Of a DNA stretch of 64,000 bases, positions 8,438 through 17,192 are shown piece by piece (position 1 is the first letter of the stretch; each line of letters begins with the position of its first letter). The stretch is taken from NCBI RefSeq assembly GCF_017356015.1, contig NZ_JAFIQV010000001.1, positions 124,001 through 188,000 of the forward strand, given 5' to 3'. The stretch comes from Azospirillum sp. SYSU D00513. Lineage in GTDB: Bacteria; Pseudomonadota; Alphaproteobacteria; Azospirillales; Azospirillaceae. The position numbers and the translations under genes were made by a program. The notes beneath the pieces are model-generated. The model saw only the letters and a list, made by a program, of their open reading frames with translations. It ran no database searches and was not told where the DNA came from.

Positions 8438-9511
8438 TCAGCGGGTCTGCTGGATAGCCGAGAGCTGCCAGCGGCCGCCGCGCGGACGGACGAAGGTCCA
8501 GACCTCGGTCGCCTCGGTCGGGGTATCGGCGTTGCCCTCGACCGGACGGCCGGTCGCACGCTCCACCGTCACGTCGATCAGCGAGAAGCGCATGGCGACG
8601 GTCGCGTATTCCGCGTTCCCCTCGCGCCAGGACTCGGCGAGGTCACCCTGGAGCAGGCGGACGTCCGAGATCCGGTTGGCGACCCCGCGGCGCTGGTTGT
8701 CCGCGATCTCCTCGGAGAAGTAGGACACCATCTCCGGCGTGGCGGCGCTGCGGAGCGTGTTCAGGTCCTCGGCCGCGTAGGCGGTCTGCACCGTGCCGAG
8801 GATCGACTCGAAGGCCTGGTAGTCCTCGGGGCGGATGCCCAGGGCGTCGACCGGGCGGGCGGCACCGGCCGGGCCGCGGCCCGAACCGTAGCCCGTGCCC
8901 TGCTGGGCACCGCCCATGGCGTTACGGTGCATGGCGCCGGCGCCGGCATAGGCCGGACCGCCGCGGTTCATGCCGCCCCCGTTCATTCCACCTGCGTTCA
9001 TGCCGGTGCGGTTCATCCCGCCCGCCGAAGCGCCGGCGCGGTTGCGGAAGAAGCGCACGGCCATGCGGACCAGGAACACGATCAGCAGCACCTGGAGCAG
9101 GAAGCCGAGAATGCCGGCGAAGCTGCCGAGGCCGGACAGGAAACCGCCGCCGAGCAGCATGCCGAGGATGCCGGCGCCGATCAGGCCACCCATCAGGCCG
9201 CCCATGAAGCCGCCGCCGAAGAAGCCGCCACGGGCCGGAGCCGCCGGGCTCGCCATGCCGGGCCGGGGCGCCGGGGCGGCCGAACGCTCCATGGGTGCCG
9301 CGGTGGAAGGCGCGGTGTTCGTCGAGGGCGGCGCCTGATAGGTGCGGTCGCCCCGGCTGCCGGCGGAGCCGCTGCGGCCGGCGCGGGCGTCGGCCGTGTC
9401 GATGGTGCCCACCGTGAAGGTGAGAGCGACGGCCAGGATGGCGAGCGCGCGCGCCGGGCGGCGGCTCGAAACGGTCGTCGCGTTGCGGTCGGATGGCGTT
9501 TTCATCGTCAT
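8438..9511 (-). CDS. Tim44-like domain membrane protein
   Basis: About 357 residues. An N-terminal signal or anchor segment (ALAILAVALTFTVGTIDTADA) is followed by a low-complexity Pro/Ala stretch. A glycine-rich hydrophobic block (FFGGGFMGGLMGGLIGAGIL and on to LLQVLLIVFLVRMAVRFF) forms one or two membrane segments. A Gly/Met/Asn-rich linker follows, and then a C-terminal Tim44-like fold of about 140 residues, with FESILGTVQTAYAAEDLNTL, MVSYFSEEIADNQ and ATEVWTFVRPRGGRWQLSAI. Such proteins occur widely in alphaproteobacteria; their role is not settled. ATG 9511 is favoured over a TTG at 9550, but no strong ribosome site marks either one. Confidence 0.8.
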   Translation of the reverse strand: MTMKTPSDRNATTVSSRRPARALAILAVALTFTVGTIDTADARAGRSGSAGSRGDRTYQAPPSTNTAPSTAAPMERSAAPAPRPGMASPAAPARGGFFGGGFMGGLMGGLIGAGILGMLLGGGFLSGLGSFAGILGFLLQVLLIVFLVRMAVRFFRNRAGASAGGMNRTGMNAGGMNGGGMNRGGPAYAGAGAMHRNAMGGAQQGTGYGSGRGPAGAARPVDALGIRPEDYQAFESILGTVQTAYAAEDLNTLRSAATPEMVSYFSEEIADNQRRGVANRISDVRLLQGDLAESWREGNAEYATVAMRFSLIDVTVERATGRPVEGNADTPTEATEVWTFVRPRGGRWQLSAIQQTR

Positions 9512-9693
9512 GATCTGCTGCGCTCTTGAGTCCCTGATCTCGTTGTCCAACCATATGGGGTCGGCCGGACGAGGATTTTAGAGGGCCTTGCCAACAATTG
9601 CACGCCGATGGGGCCGGGGGCGCATCTTGCCGCAGGCAAGACACTCCGGGACGAAGGGCTTCGGCGCCCCGGCAGGGATCAGGCGGATAAGGA

Positions 9694-9918
9694 TCAGAAG
9701 GGAAGAGAGCTTCCCGCCGGTTCGGCCAGGGCCGGGCGCGCGAACAGATCCTCGTCCGACCAGGCGCGGCGGCGTACGTCCATCTGGCGGCGGCAATCGC
9801 GCGAACAATAGAGCGGGGCCGGCCCCCGCGGGGAGGTGCGGGCAAACGGCCGTCCACAGCAAACGCAGTGGAGGCTCTTCATGACCTTGCCGCTCATGGC
9901 CCTGCCGCTTCCATTCAT
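9694..9918 (-). CDS. Small zinc-ribbon protein
   Basis: A 74-residue protein with two cysteine pairs, CVCCGRPF and YCSRDCRRQM, about 15 residues apart. This is the spacing of a treble-clef or ribbon that would bind one zinc ion. The rest is basic in the middle and acidic/Pro-rich at the end. Function is unknown; a nucleic-acid or protein contact role is possible. Three in-frame ATGs (9918, 9897, 9882) lie close together and none has a clearly superior ribosome site, so the start is uncertain. A short hairpin with a trailing U-run lies just upstream at 9947-9966. Confidence 0.55.
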   Translation of the reverse strand: MNGSGRAMSGKVMKSLHCVCCGRPFARTSPRGPAPLYCSRDCRRQMDVRRRAWSDEDLFARPALAEPAGSSLPF

Positions 9919-10232
9919 CTTTGTTGCAGTTCCGTGAAATAGAAAACGCCGCCACTCTTGGCGGCGGCGGCCCTTATCTAACAGTCGGCATCGCTTTTAC
10001 CAGAGGAGAATTTGGCATAAGGCCTTCCAGACGCAGCCCTATGCGCCCAGCCCTTGAGCCTCCTCCTTACGGGAGATGGCGGCCCCTCCTTCGGACGAGC
10101 CACCGCCTGATGGAAAGCGGAGGTTCCCGCGCGGAACCCGGAACCCGCCAGCGTGGTTATCAGCACATGGCCGGCACGGACGGGCCGGCACGGACGCCGA
10201 GTCGCAGGGGCCATACGCAGGGGGACACCACC
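9919..10232. other. Divergent intergenic region with one hairpin
   Basis: This 314-base gap separates the zinc-ribbon gene (minus) from the DUF4112 gene (plus). CGCCGCC and GGCGGCG at 9947-9966 form a 7-base-pair stem with a 6-base loop. Read on the minus strand it is followed by TTTTCTATTT, like a weak terminator or leader attenuator in front of the zinc-ribbon gene. I see no further gene here. Confidence 0.4.
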
Positions 10233-10664
10233 ATGACCACCACCCGCACCCGCCGCGCGCCAGCCTCCGCCTACCGGGACGCAAGGCCCGCCTCCTCCGG
10301 CATCGACATCGACATCGCGCGGCTGGAACGGCTGCGCCATCTCACGCGCTGGATGGATTCGCGCTGGCGCGTTCCCGGCACGAACATCCCCGTCGGGCTG
10401 GACGGCATCGCCAGCATCGTCCCCGGGATCGGCGACACGGCGACCGCGCTGGTCTCCGCCTACATCGTCATGGAGGCCGCGCGCTTCGGCCTGCCGAAAT
10501 GGATCCTGGCCCGCATGGCGGCCAACGTCGGGATCGACTGGGCGGTCGGCTCCATCCCCGTGATCGGCACGCTCTTCGACGTCGGCTTCAAGGCGAACCG
10601 CCGGAACCTCGACCTGCTGCACGAGCATCTGGAGGAGCGGCTGGCCCAGGCCCGGAGCGTCTGA
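10233..10664 (+). CDS. DUF4112 domain protein
   Basis: A 143-residue protein. After a basic N-terminus it shows the DUF4112 pattern: LRHLTRWMDSRWRVPGTN, IPVGLDGIASIVPGIGDT, a hydrophobic segment TALVSAYIVMEAARFGLP, MAANVGIDWAVGSIPVIGT, and LFDVGFKANRRNLDLL. Two membrane-associated segments are likely. The family is common in proteobacteria and has no known function. ATG 10233 is chosen because a GGGGGA site precedes it at a suitable distance and the conserved domain starts about 30 residues later; the longer open frame upstream has no conserved sequence. Confidence 0.82.
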   Translation: MTTTRTRRAPASAYRDARPASSGIDIDIARLERLRHLTRWMDSRWRVPGTNIPVGLDGIASIVPGIGDTATALVSAYIVMEAARFGLPKWILARMAANVGIDWAVGSIPVIGTLFDVGFKANRRNLDLLHEHLEERLAQARSV

Positions 10665-10811
10665 CCGGGCTCGAAGGGGCGGCGGCTCCCGCCGCCCGCA
10701 CATCATGATTTCGCGCCGCACAATCTTGTGCGCCGCCTACTGGCCTTCCGCGCGCAAATCGGCGACAGTGGCGTTACAACCGCTGGCGTGAACGCGGCAA
10801 GGACCAATGGT

Positions 10812-11429
10812 ATGATCACCCTCTACAGCTGGGCGTCCCCCAACGGGCACAAGGTCTCGATCCTGCTCGAGGAGCTGGGCCTGTCCTACAAGGTGCGGAA
10901 GATCGACGTGCTCGCCGGCGAGCACCGGCAGCCCGACTATCTCGCCGTCAGCCCGATCGGCAAGATCCCGGCCCTGATCGAGGACCTGCCCGGCGGCCGC
11001 AAGCGGCGGCTGTTCGGCTCCGGCCCCATCCTGATCCATTTCGCGGAGCGCACGCGGCGCCTGCTGCCCGAAACGGCCGAGGCGAAGGGGGAGGCGATGA
11101 ACTGGCTGATGCTGGGCATCAGCGACCTCGCGCCCGCCGCGGCGAACCTGTTCCGGTTCGGCGTGCGCGCGCCGGAAAAGATCCCCTACGCCATCGACTA
11201 CTTCAAGAGTGAGCTGGCGCGCTGCTACGACGCCATGGAGGCGCGGCTGGCCGGCTCCGAATATCTCGCCGAGGATTATTCCATCGCCGACATCGCCTGC
11301 TTCCCCTTCGTCGCCGCCTCCGCCGCGGCCGACATGGAGATGTTCGAGCGCTACCCGAACCTGAAACGCTGGCACGACGTCATTGCCGAACGGCCGGCGG
11401 TCAAGCGCGGCATGGCCGTGCCCGAATAA
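10812..11429 (+). CDS. Glutathione S-transferase family protein (Nu/YfcG-like)
   Basis: A 205-residue cytosolic enzyme with the N-terminal thioredoxin-like fold ITLYSWASPNGHKVSILLEE, SPIGKIPALIED with the cis-Pro, and the SGPILIHFAER glutathione-binding loop. The helical C-terminal domain contains the AEDYSIADIACFPFV motif. The SPNGHKV active-site region resembles the YfcG/YghU (Nu) group, which uses Thr/Asn rather than Tyr and has disulphide reductase activity. ATG 10812 follows AAGGA by eight bases. It is 43 bases upstream of the M20 amidohydrolase on the same strand, so the two may be co-transcribed. Confidence 0.87.
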   Translation: MITLYSWASPNGHKVSILLEELGLSYKVRKIDVLAGEHRQPDYLAVSPIGKIPALIEDLPGGRKRRLFGSGPILIHFAERTRRLLPETAEAKGEAMNWLMLGISDLAPAAANLFRFGVRAPEKIPYAIDYFKSELARCYDAMEARLAGSEYLAEDYSIADIACFPFVAASAAADMEMFERYPNLKRWHDVIAERPAVKRGMAVPE

Positions 11430-11472
11430 CGCCGCCCACCAAGAGCCAGCAAGCGAAAGCGCCGATCCCACC

Positions 11473-12651
11473 ATGCCCGTCCTGAACCGAATCGCCGAGT
11501 TCCACGCCGACATGACCGCGTGGCGGCGCGACATCCACGCCCATCCGGAACTGGGGTTCGAGGAGCACCGCACCTCCGAACTGGTCGCCGCCAGGCTGGC
11601 CGAGTTCGGGGTGGAGGTGCATCGCGGCATCGCCGGCACCGGCGTCGTCGGCACCCTGCGCGGCCAGGGCCAGGGCAAGCGCGCCATCGGCCTGCGCGCC
11701 GACATGGACGCCCTGCCGATGCCGGAGGCGAACAGCTTCGAATACGCCTCGCAGAATCCCGGCAAGATGCACGCCTGCGGCCATGACGGCCACACGGCCA
11801 TGCTGCTGGGTGCCGCCCGCTACCTGGCGGAGACGCGCAACTTCGACGGCACGGTCCATTTCATCTTCCAGCCGGCCGAGGAAGGGCGCGGCGGCGGCGA
11901 GCGGATGATCCAGGAGGGGCTGTTCGAGCGGTTCGACTGCGAGCAGGTCTACGGCATGCACAACTGGCCGGAGCTGCCGGCCAACAGCATCGCCGTCCAT
12001 CCCGGCCCGGTGATGGCCGCCGCCGACCAGTTCACCGTCTTCGTCGACGGCCAGGGCGGCCATGCCGCCATGCCGCACCGGACCGTGGACCCGGTCCTGG
12101 TCGCCTCGCACATCGTCACCGCGGCGCAGAGCCTGGTGAGCCGCAGCACCGACCCGGCGGACAGCGCGGTGCTGTCCATCACCTGGATCGAGGCCGGCAC
12201 GACCTACAACGTCATCCCCGACCATGCCCGCCTGCACGGCACCGTACGGACCTTCACCGACGAGGCGCGCGAGCGCATCCCCGCCCAGTTCGAGCGGCTG
12301 GTGACCAGCGTCGCCGAGGCCTTCGGCGCCAAGGCGACGCTGCAGTACCGGCGCGGCTACCCGTCCACCGTCAACACGGCGGCCGAGGCCGAACGCGCCG
12401 CCGAGGTGGCGGCCAAGGTGGTGGGGCAGGACCGGGTCGTCTGGGACCCGGCCCCGAGCATGGCGGCGGAGGATTTCGGCTACATGCTGCGGCAGCGGCC
12501 GGGTTGCTACGTCTGGCTCGGCCACGGGGGCGAGCGCGGGCCGGCCTGCCGCCTGCACAACCCCAACTACGACTTCAACGACGACATCCTCCCCACCGGC
12601 GCCAGCTTCTGGGCGACGCTGGTTGAGACCCTCCTGCCCCGGAGCGCCTGA
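11473..12651 (+). CDS. M20 family metallo-amidohydrolase (hippurate hydrolase-like)
   Basis: A 392-residue peptidase-family M20D enzyme that hydrolyses N-acyl amino acids. Metal-binding motifs are GLRADMDALP and MHACGHDGHTAM (Cys about 102, His 104, His 107), and the catalytic glutamate pair is in QPAEEG (about 136-137). Further conserved parts are MHNWPELP and, near the end, SMAAEDFGYML. The central dimerisation insert is present (FTVFVDGQGGHAAMPH). Length is normal. The substrate may be hippurate, another N-acyl amino acid or indole-acetyl amino acid; sequence alone does not decide. Its stop at 12651 is 4 bases before the ATG of the lipoprotein gene. Confidence 0.9.
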   Translation: MPVLNRIAEFHADMTAWRRDIHAHPELGFEEHRTSELVAARLAEFGVEVHRGIAGTGVVGTLRGQGQGKRAIGLRADMDALPMPEANSFEYASQNPGKMHACGHDGHTAMLLGAARYLAETRNFDGTVHFIFQPAEEGRGGGERMIQEGLFERFDCEQVYGMHNWPELPANSIAVHPGPVMAAADQFTVFVDGQGGHAAMPHRTVDPVLVASHIVTAAQSLVSRSTDPADSAVLSITWIEAGTTYNVIPDHARLHGTVRTFTDEARERIPAQFERLVTSVAEAFGAKATLQYRRGYPSTVNTAAEAERAAEVAAKVVGQDRVVWDPAPSMAAEDFGYMLRQRPGCYVWLGHGGERGPACRLHNPNYDFNDDILPTGASFWATLVETLLPRSA

Positions 12652-12655
12652 CCTC

Positions 12656-13141
12656 ATGACCACGCCCCCCATGACCATGCCGCGCCGCACGCCCGCCCTC
12701 CTGCCCACGCTCCTGCTGGGCGCCGCCCTCGCGCTCGGCGCCTGCCAGACCAGCGGGGACGGGCAGCCCGTCTCGGGCAACCTGCTGCCGGCGGACGGCG
12801 AGTCCTGGCAGGGCGCCACCAGCAAGGCGGTCGAGCGCGCCCAGCTCCTCGCCCGCACGCCGGAGGAGTGGGAGGAGCTGTGGGCCCGCGTCGGCGAACC
12901 GGCCCCCCACCCCCTGCCCGCCGGCCGCATGGCCGCCGCCCTCTTCCTGGGCACCCGCGACACCGCCGGCTTCAGCGTCGCCATCGACAGCGCCGTGAGG
13001 AAGGGCGAGGACCTCGTGATCGGCTACCACGAACAGGTCCCCGGCCCCGCCCAGGCCGTCGCCCAGATGCAGACCAGCCCCTACGCCATCCGCCTGCTGC
13101 CCACGATGGACGGGCGCGCGGTGTTCAAGCGGGTGGAGTGA
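12656..13141 (+). CDS. PrcB-like lipoprotein
   Basis: A 161-residue exported lipoprotein. The lipobox is LGAC with Cys about 30 after a hydrophobic core (ALLPTLLLGAALALGAC). The mature C-terminal half, with EWEELWARVGEP, MAAALFLGTRDTAGFSVAI and QVPGPAQAVAQMQTSPYAIR, follows the pattern of the PrcB C-terminal domain, which in treponemes stabilises a protease complex. The tie to a protease is only by family resemblance. ATG 12656 lies directly after the M20 stop, which suggests translational coupling; a second ATG at 12671 would also leave a complete signal peptide. Confidence 0.75.
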   Translation: MTTPPMTMPRRTPALLPTLLLGAALALGACQTSGDGQPVSGNLLPADGESWQGATSKAVERAQLLARTPEEWEELWARVGEPAPHPLPAGRMAAALFLGTRDTAGFSVAIDSAVRKGEDLVIGYHEQVPGPAQAVAQMQTSPYAIRLLPTMDGRAVFKRVE

Positions 13142-13188
13142 GGCCAGCGGGCCAAGAGGCCTGAGGACTTTTTGAAAGTGGCCAAGCC

Positions 13189-13482
13189 ATGAGCGAATGC
13201 ATCATTCATGTACCCCTTCCAGCCGCCGTCTTCGACGAGGTGGTGCTTCAGGCCGAGCGCAGTGGATTGACCCCGGAACAGTGGATGCTCGCGGCGGCAC
13301 GGCAGCGCCTGAGCACCCACAGCGATGTCGAGGAATTCAAGGCACGGAAGGCCGCGGGTGCTACCGGCAAGACGATGGCCGCGATCCTTGCCAGGGTTCC
13401 GAACGGACCGCCCGTCGAAGGCGACGCCTTGCCGGACGAGCTGAAGGAACGCTACGGAAACCTCTCGCAGGAAGCCGGCTGA
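13189..13482 (+). CDS. 97-residue protein of unknown function, possibly antitoxin-like
   Basis: Begins MSECIIHVPLPAAVFDEVV, a strand followed by a helix (LTPEQWMLAAARQRL), reminiscent of ribbon-helix-helix DNA-binding proteins. An acidic/basic tail follows. No toxin gene is next to it: upstream is the lipoprotein and downstream is the convergent permease, 3 bases away from its stop. The predicted fold is a guess. The frame is open, with an ATG start and a weak purine-rich site (GAAAGTGG) before it. Confidence 0.55.
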   Translation: MSECIIHVPLPAAVFDEVVLQAERSGLTPEQWMLAAARQRLSTHSDVEEFKARKAAGATGKTMAAILARVPNGPPVEGDALPDELKERYGNLSQEAG

Positions 13483-13485
13483 ACC

Positions 13486-14376
13486 CTACCGCCGCACCAC
13501 CGCGCGCGGGTCCAGCGCGTCCTGGAGGCCGTCGCCGAGCAGGTTGACGGCGATCACGGTGAGGAAGATCAGCAGGCCCGGCCAGACCGCCAGCATCGGC
13601 GCGGTGGAGACGAGGTCCTGCGCGCCGGTCAGCATGTTGCCCCAGGAGGGCAGCGGGGGCTGGATGCCGAGGCCGAGGAAGCTCAGCACCGATTCCAGCA
13701 GGATCACGTTGCCGACCGTCAGGGTGGTCGCCACCACGGCCGGGGCGGCGACGTTGGGCAGGATGTGGGACAGCATGATGCGCCGGCCGCTCGCCCCCAG
13801 CGCCACGGCGGCCAGCGCGTAGTCGCGCCGGCGGGCGGACAGGGTGGCGCCGCGCACCAGCCGGGCCACGGTGGTCCAGCCGAACAGCGAAACCAGCAGC
13901 ACGATGCGCAGCAGGCTGGCGTTCTCCGCCCCGGCGACCTCCGGCGGGATGCCGAGCCGCGCCGGGTCGATGGCGGCGAGCACGATCAGCAGCGGCAGCA
14001 GCGGCAGCGCGATCAGCCCGTCGGTCAGCCGCATCAGCAGCGCGTCGAGCCGCCCGCCATGGTAGCCGGCCAGCAGCCCGACCGCCGTGCCGACCAGGGC
14101 GGAGGCCAGCGCCGCGGCCAGCCCGACGAAGAGCGACACCCGCCCGCCGTAGAGCAGCCGCACCAGCACGTCGCGCCCCAGCTCGTCCGTGCCGAGCGGG
14201 TGCTCCGCCGAGGGCGGGGCGAAGCGGTCGAGCAGGCTGATGGCCGTCCGGTCCACCCCCAGCGCCGCCTCCACCAGGGGAGCGGCGAGCGAAGCCATGG
14301 CGAGCGCCAGCAGCAGGAGGGCGCTGAGGACCGCCAGCGGGCTCCGGAGAAAACGGCGGAGGAAACCGCCGCTCAA
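13486..14376 (-). CDS. ABC transporter permease, DppC/OppC type
   Basis: A 296-residue inner-membrane protein with the usual N-terminal segment (PLAVLSALLLLALAMASLA), the HPLGTDELGRDVLVRLLYGG signature, five further membrane segments, and an EAA loop (YALAAVALGASGRRIMLSHI) that contacts the ATPase. A TTG at 14376 is the likely start: it overlaps the stop of the upstream permease (TTGA), and the next ATG lies inside the first membrane segment. It is the last gene of the importer operon, which shows no ATPase genes. Confidence 0.87.
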   Translation of the reverse strand: MSGGFLRRFLRSPLAVLSALLLLALAMASLAAPLVEAALGVDRTAISLLDRFAPPSAEHPLGTDELGRDVLVRLLYGGRVSLFVGLAAALASALVGTAVGLLAGYHGGRLDALLMRLTDGLIALPLLPLLIVLAAIDPARLGIPPEVAGAENASLLRIVLLVSLFGWTTVARLVRGATLSARRRDYALAAVALGASGRRIMLSHILPNVAAPAVVATTLTVGNVILLESVLSFLGLGIQPPLPSWGNMLTGAQDLVSTAPMLAVWPGLLIFLTVIAVNLLGDGLQDALDPRAVVRR

Positions 14377-15338
14377 GACCCGCCGTCCCGGAAGGTGATG
14401 CGGGGATCGAGTGCCGCGTAAGCGACGTCGGCGGCCAAGTTCCCGGCAAGCGTGGTAAGGGTGGCGAGCAGCAGCGCCACCAGCGCCACGTTCAGGTCGT
14501 TGCCCATGATGCTGTCGTAGATCAGCTTGCCCATGCCGGGCCAGGCGAACATCGTCTCGATCACCAGCGCGCCGGAGAAGAGCGAGCCGAACTCCAGCGC
14601 GACGACCGTCACGATGGGGATCAGCGCGTTGCGCAGCCCATGGCGCCAGACCACGCTCCGTTCCGGCAGCCCCTTGGCGCGGGCCGTGCGGATGTAGTCC
14701 TGCCGCAGCTCGCCCAGCATGGCGGCGCGGACGTAGCGGGTGTAGCCGCCCACGCTCGCCAGCGTCAGGGTCAGCACCGGCAGCACCAGATGCGGCAGCC
14801 GGGCGAGCCACCCCTCCTCCCCCACCGGCCCGAGGCCGGAGGCCGGCAGCCATTGCAGCTGCACCGCGAAGAGCAGGATCAGCAGCAGCGCCAGCCAGAA
14901 GGGCGGCACCGAGATGCCGGCGAAGCAGAGCAGGTTGATCGCCCCGTCGGCGGCGGAGCGCGGGTGCCGGGCGGCGTATACGCCGAGCGGCAGCGCAATG
15001 GCGACGGACAGGACCAGCGTCAGCCCCAGCAGCAGCAGCGTGTTGCCCAGCCGGGGCAGCAGCACCTCCATCACCGGCTGCGAGAAGAGCCGCGAATGGC
15101 CGAGGTCGCCGCCGAGCGCCGCCACCAGCCAGTTCGCGTAGCGCGTCAGCAAGGGCTGGTCGAGCCCGTGCAGCGCCCGCAGCCGGGCGGCGTCCTCCGG
15201 TGTGGCGCGCGGGTTGCCGGCCAGCATCAGGTCCACCGGGTCGCCCGGCATCAGCCCCATCAGCAGCGTGATGGCGAAGCTCATCAGCGCCAGCACGGCG
15301 AGCGCCTGCAACAGGCGGGAGGCGAGGAAGCGGGTCAT
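14373..15338 (-). CDS. ABC transporter permease, DppB/OppB type
   Basis: A 321-residue inner-membrane permease. The N-terminus MTRFLASRLLQALAVLALMS is followed by the extracytoplasmic region (PGDPVDLMLAG, LRALHGLDQPLLTRY) typical of DppB. Five more membrane segments follow, with the EAA loop YIRTARAKGLPERSVVWRH and the end of the domain at VALEFGSLFSGALVIETMF. Its last codons overlap the start of the DppC-type gene by 4 bases, and the solute-binding protein gene lies 24 bases upstream, so the three are one transcript. Confidence 0.9.
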   Translation of the reverse strand: MTRFLASRLLQALAVLALMSFAITLLMGLMPGDPVDLMLAGNPRATPEDAARLRALHGLDQPLLTRYANWLVAALGGDLGHSRLFSQPVMEVLLPRLGNTLLLLGLTLVLSVAIALPLGVYAARHPRSAADGAINLLCFAGISVPPFWLALLLILLFAVQLQWLPASGLGPVGEEGWLARLPHLVLPVLTLTLASVGGYTRYVRAAMLGELRQDYIRTARAKGLPERSVVWRHGLRNALIPIVTVVALEFGSLFSGALVIETMFAWPGMGKLIYDSIMGNDLNVALVALLLATLTTLAGNLAADVAYAALDPRITFRDGGS

Positions 15339-15362
15339 GCGGCTAGCGCCCGTCCCCCTTCG

Positions 15363-17051
15363 TCACTGTTTTGCCTTCCAGTTCTCGATCCACAGCGTCG
15401 AGGGGTCCTGGTGGCCGGTCGGCACCACCCCCTCCAGCCAGGGCGGCAGGATGTAGCCCTCCGCCCGGAAGAAGAGCGGCAGGTTCGGCAGGTCCTCCGC
15501 GTAGATGCGCTGAAGCTCGGCCCAGAGCGCGCGGTTGGCGTCCGGCTCGCAGACATGCTCCAGATCCTCGATCACGCGGTCCATCGCCGGGTTGCGGTAG
15601 CCGGGGAAGTTCTGGCCGGCCCAGCCGTTCTCCGCCGTCGGGATCATGCCGGAATGCAGGATGGTGCGCGGGATGTTCTCCGGCGCGCTGATCCAGGCGA
15701 AGAGCGCCATGCCCTTGAAGCGGCGCTCCCGCAGGGTCTGGCCGAACAGGACGCGGGGCGGTTCGTTGACGATGCGGGCCTCGATCCCGGCTTGGCGCCA
15801 CTGCGACTGGAGCACCTGCTGGACCAGCTCGCGCGAGCGGTTGCCGGCGGTGGTCATGATCTCCAGCGTCAGCCGCTCGCCCCGGGCGTTGTGGCGGATG
15901 CCGCCGCGCATCTGGTTCCAGCCGGCCTCGTCCAGCAGCTTCGCCGCCGCCGCCGGGTCGTAGCCGTAGGTCGGGTAGCCCGGCACATGGACGCGGTCGA
16001 GCGGGTTGATCTCGTTGTGGGCAACCGGCTGGCGCCCGCCGAAGAGCTGCTTGTTGATCGTCTCCCGGTCGATGGCGTGCAGCAGGGCCTTGCGCACCCG
16101 CAGGTCGGCCAGGACCGGGTTGTCGAAGTTCAGGTCGATGTGCTCGAAGAACAGGCCGGGCTTGTAGGTGATGGCGTAGCGCGCGGCGTTGCGCTTCTCG
16201 AAGGCCAGAACCTGGTCGAGCGGCAACCCCGCCTCGCCGGGGATCATGTCGAGCTGGCCGGCGAGCAGGTTCGCCTCCAGCGCCGCCGTGTTCTCCACCG
16301 CCCGCACGACCACGCGCCTGAAGGGCGGCGGCGGCCCCCACCAGCCGGGGTTCGGCTCCAGCACCACATGGCTGCCGGACTCGACGCTCGCGATCCGGTA
16401 GGGGCCGGCGTAGAGGCCGGGGTTGGTCGTGTTCGTCTCGTAGGCGGAGCGGGTGCGGTAGGCGGCGGGGTCGGCCTCGAAGACCGGCCGCTCGATGTGT
16501 TCGGGCAGCAGGGCGAAGTCGTTCAGCGACTGATAGTCGCAGACCGGCTTGTCGCGGTGGACCGTGAAGGTGCGCTCGTCCCGCACCTCGATGGCGACGA
16601 TGTCGCGGCTGTAGAGGTCGGTGTTGGAATAGCCGTTCTGCGGGTGCTTCCCCACCTCCCAGGTGAAGAGCACATCCCGGGTGGTCACCGGCCGGCCGTC
16701 GCCCCAGGCCGCCTTGGGGTTGATCGTGTAGGTGGCCCGGACGCCCTTGGAGCCGTCGGGCCGCGTCTCGTAGGCGGCGGTGCCCTTCTCGACCGACGGA
16801 AGCTCCGTGCAGAGCAGGCAGGTGAGCTTCCAGTCCGCGTCGTAGGCGGTCAGCGGCCGGCGCGCCATGCCCAGAATGTAGCTCTTGGCCATCATGGCCT
16901 CGATCGACGGATGCCAGTTCGAGGGGAACTGGTTGATCCCGATGACCAGCTCGTCCTTCGCGGCGAGCGCCGGGCCGGCGGTGAGGCCAGACTGCGTCAG
17001 GACGGACAGCGCCAGCACGGGCGCCGCAAGCGCGGCCAGTCGGAGTCGCAT
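15363..17051 (-). CDS. Peptide-type ABC transporter solute-binding protein (SBP_bac_5)
   Basis: A 562-residue periplasmic binding protein with a cleavable signal (residues 1 to about 31, ending PALAAKD). The family 5 binding fold shows DELVIGINQFPSNWHPS, WGDGRPVTTRDVLFTWE, PYRIASVESGSHVVLEPN, LRVRKALLHAIDRETINKQL and the C-terminal LPLFFRAEGYILPPW. These proteins usually bring in di- or oligopeptides, nickel or glutathione; the ligand here is unknown. ATG 17051 is preferred over a TTG one codon earlier, and GGGAGG lies about ten bases upstream. It is the first gene of the importer operon. Confidence 0.9.
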   Translation of the reverse strand: MRLRLAALAAPVLALSVLTQSGLTAGPALAAKDELVIGINQFPSNWHPSIEAMMAKSYILGMARRPLTAYDADWKLTCLLCTELPSVEKGTAAYETRPDGSKGVRATYTINPKAAWGDGRPVTTRDVLFTWEVGKHPQNGYSNTDLYSRDIVAIEVRDERTFTVHRDKPVCDYQSLNDFALLPEHIERPVFEADPAAYRTRSAYETNTTNPGLYAGPYRIASVESGSHVVLEPNPGWWGPPPPFRRVVVRAVENTAALEANLLAGQLDMIPGEAGLPLDQVLAFEKRNAARYAITYKPGLFFEHIDLNFDNPVLADLRVRKALLHAIDRETINKQLFGGRQPVAHNEINPLDRVHVPGYPTYGYDPAAAAKLLDEAGWNQMRGGIRHNARGERLTLEIMTTAGNRSRELVQQVLQSQWRQAGIEARIVNEPPRVLFGQTLRERRFKGMALFAWISAPENIPRTILHSGMIPTAENGWAGQNFPGYRNPAMDRVIEDLEHVCEPDANRALWAELQRIYAEDLPNLPLFFRAEGYILPPWLEGVVPTGHQDPSTLWIENWKAKQ

Positions 17052-17192
17052 CAAGGCATCGCCTCCCCTTCGGTCATGAGCCTGTCAAACTATGGGGGCC
17101 GCCATGGCTCCGGTCCAGCCCGGAACCGCTTGACCGGGCGGCGCGGGCGCGGTGCATCCTTGGTGGAAACCACGGAAGAGGAGCCGTGCGCG

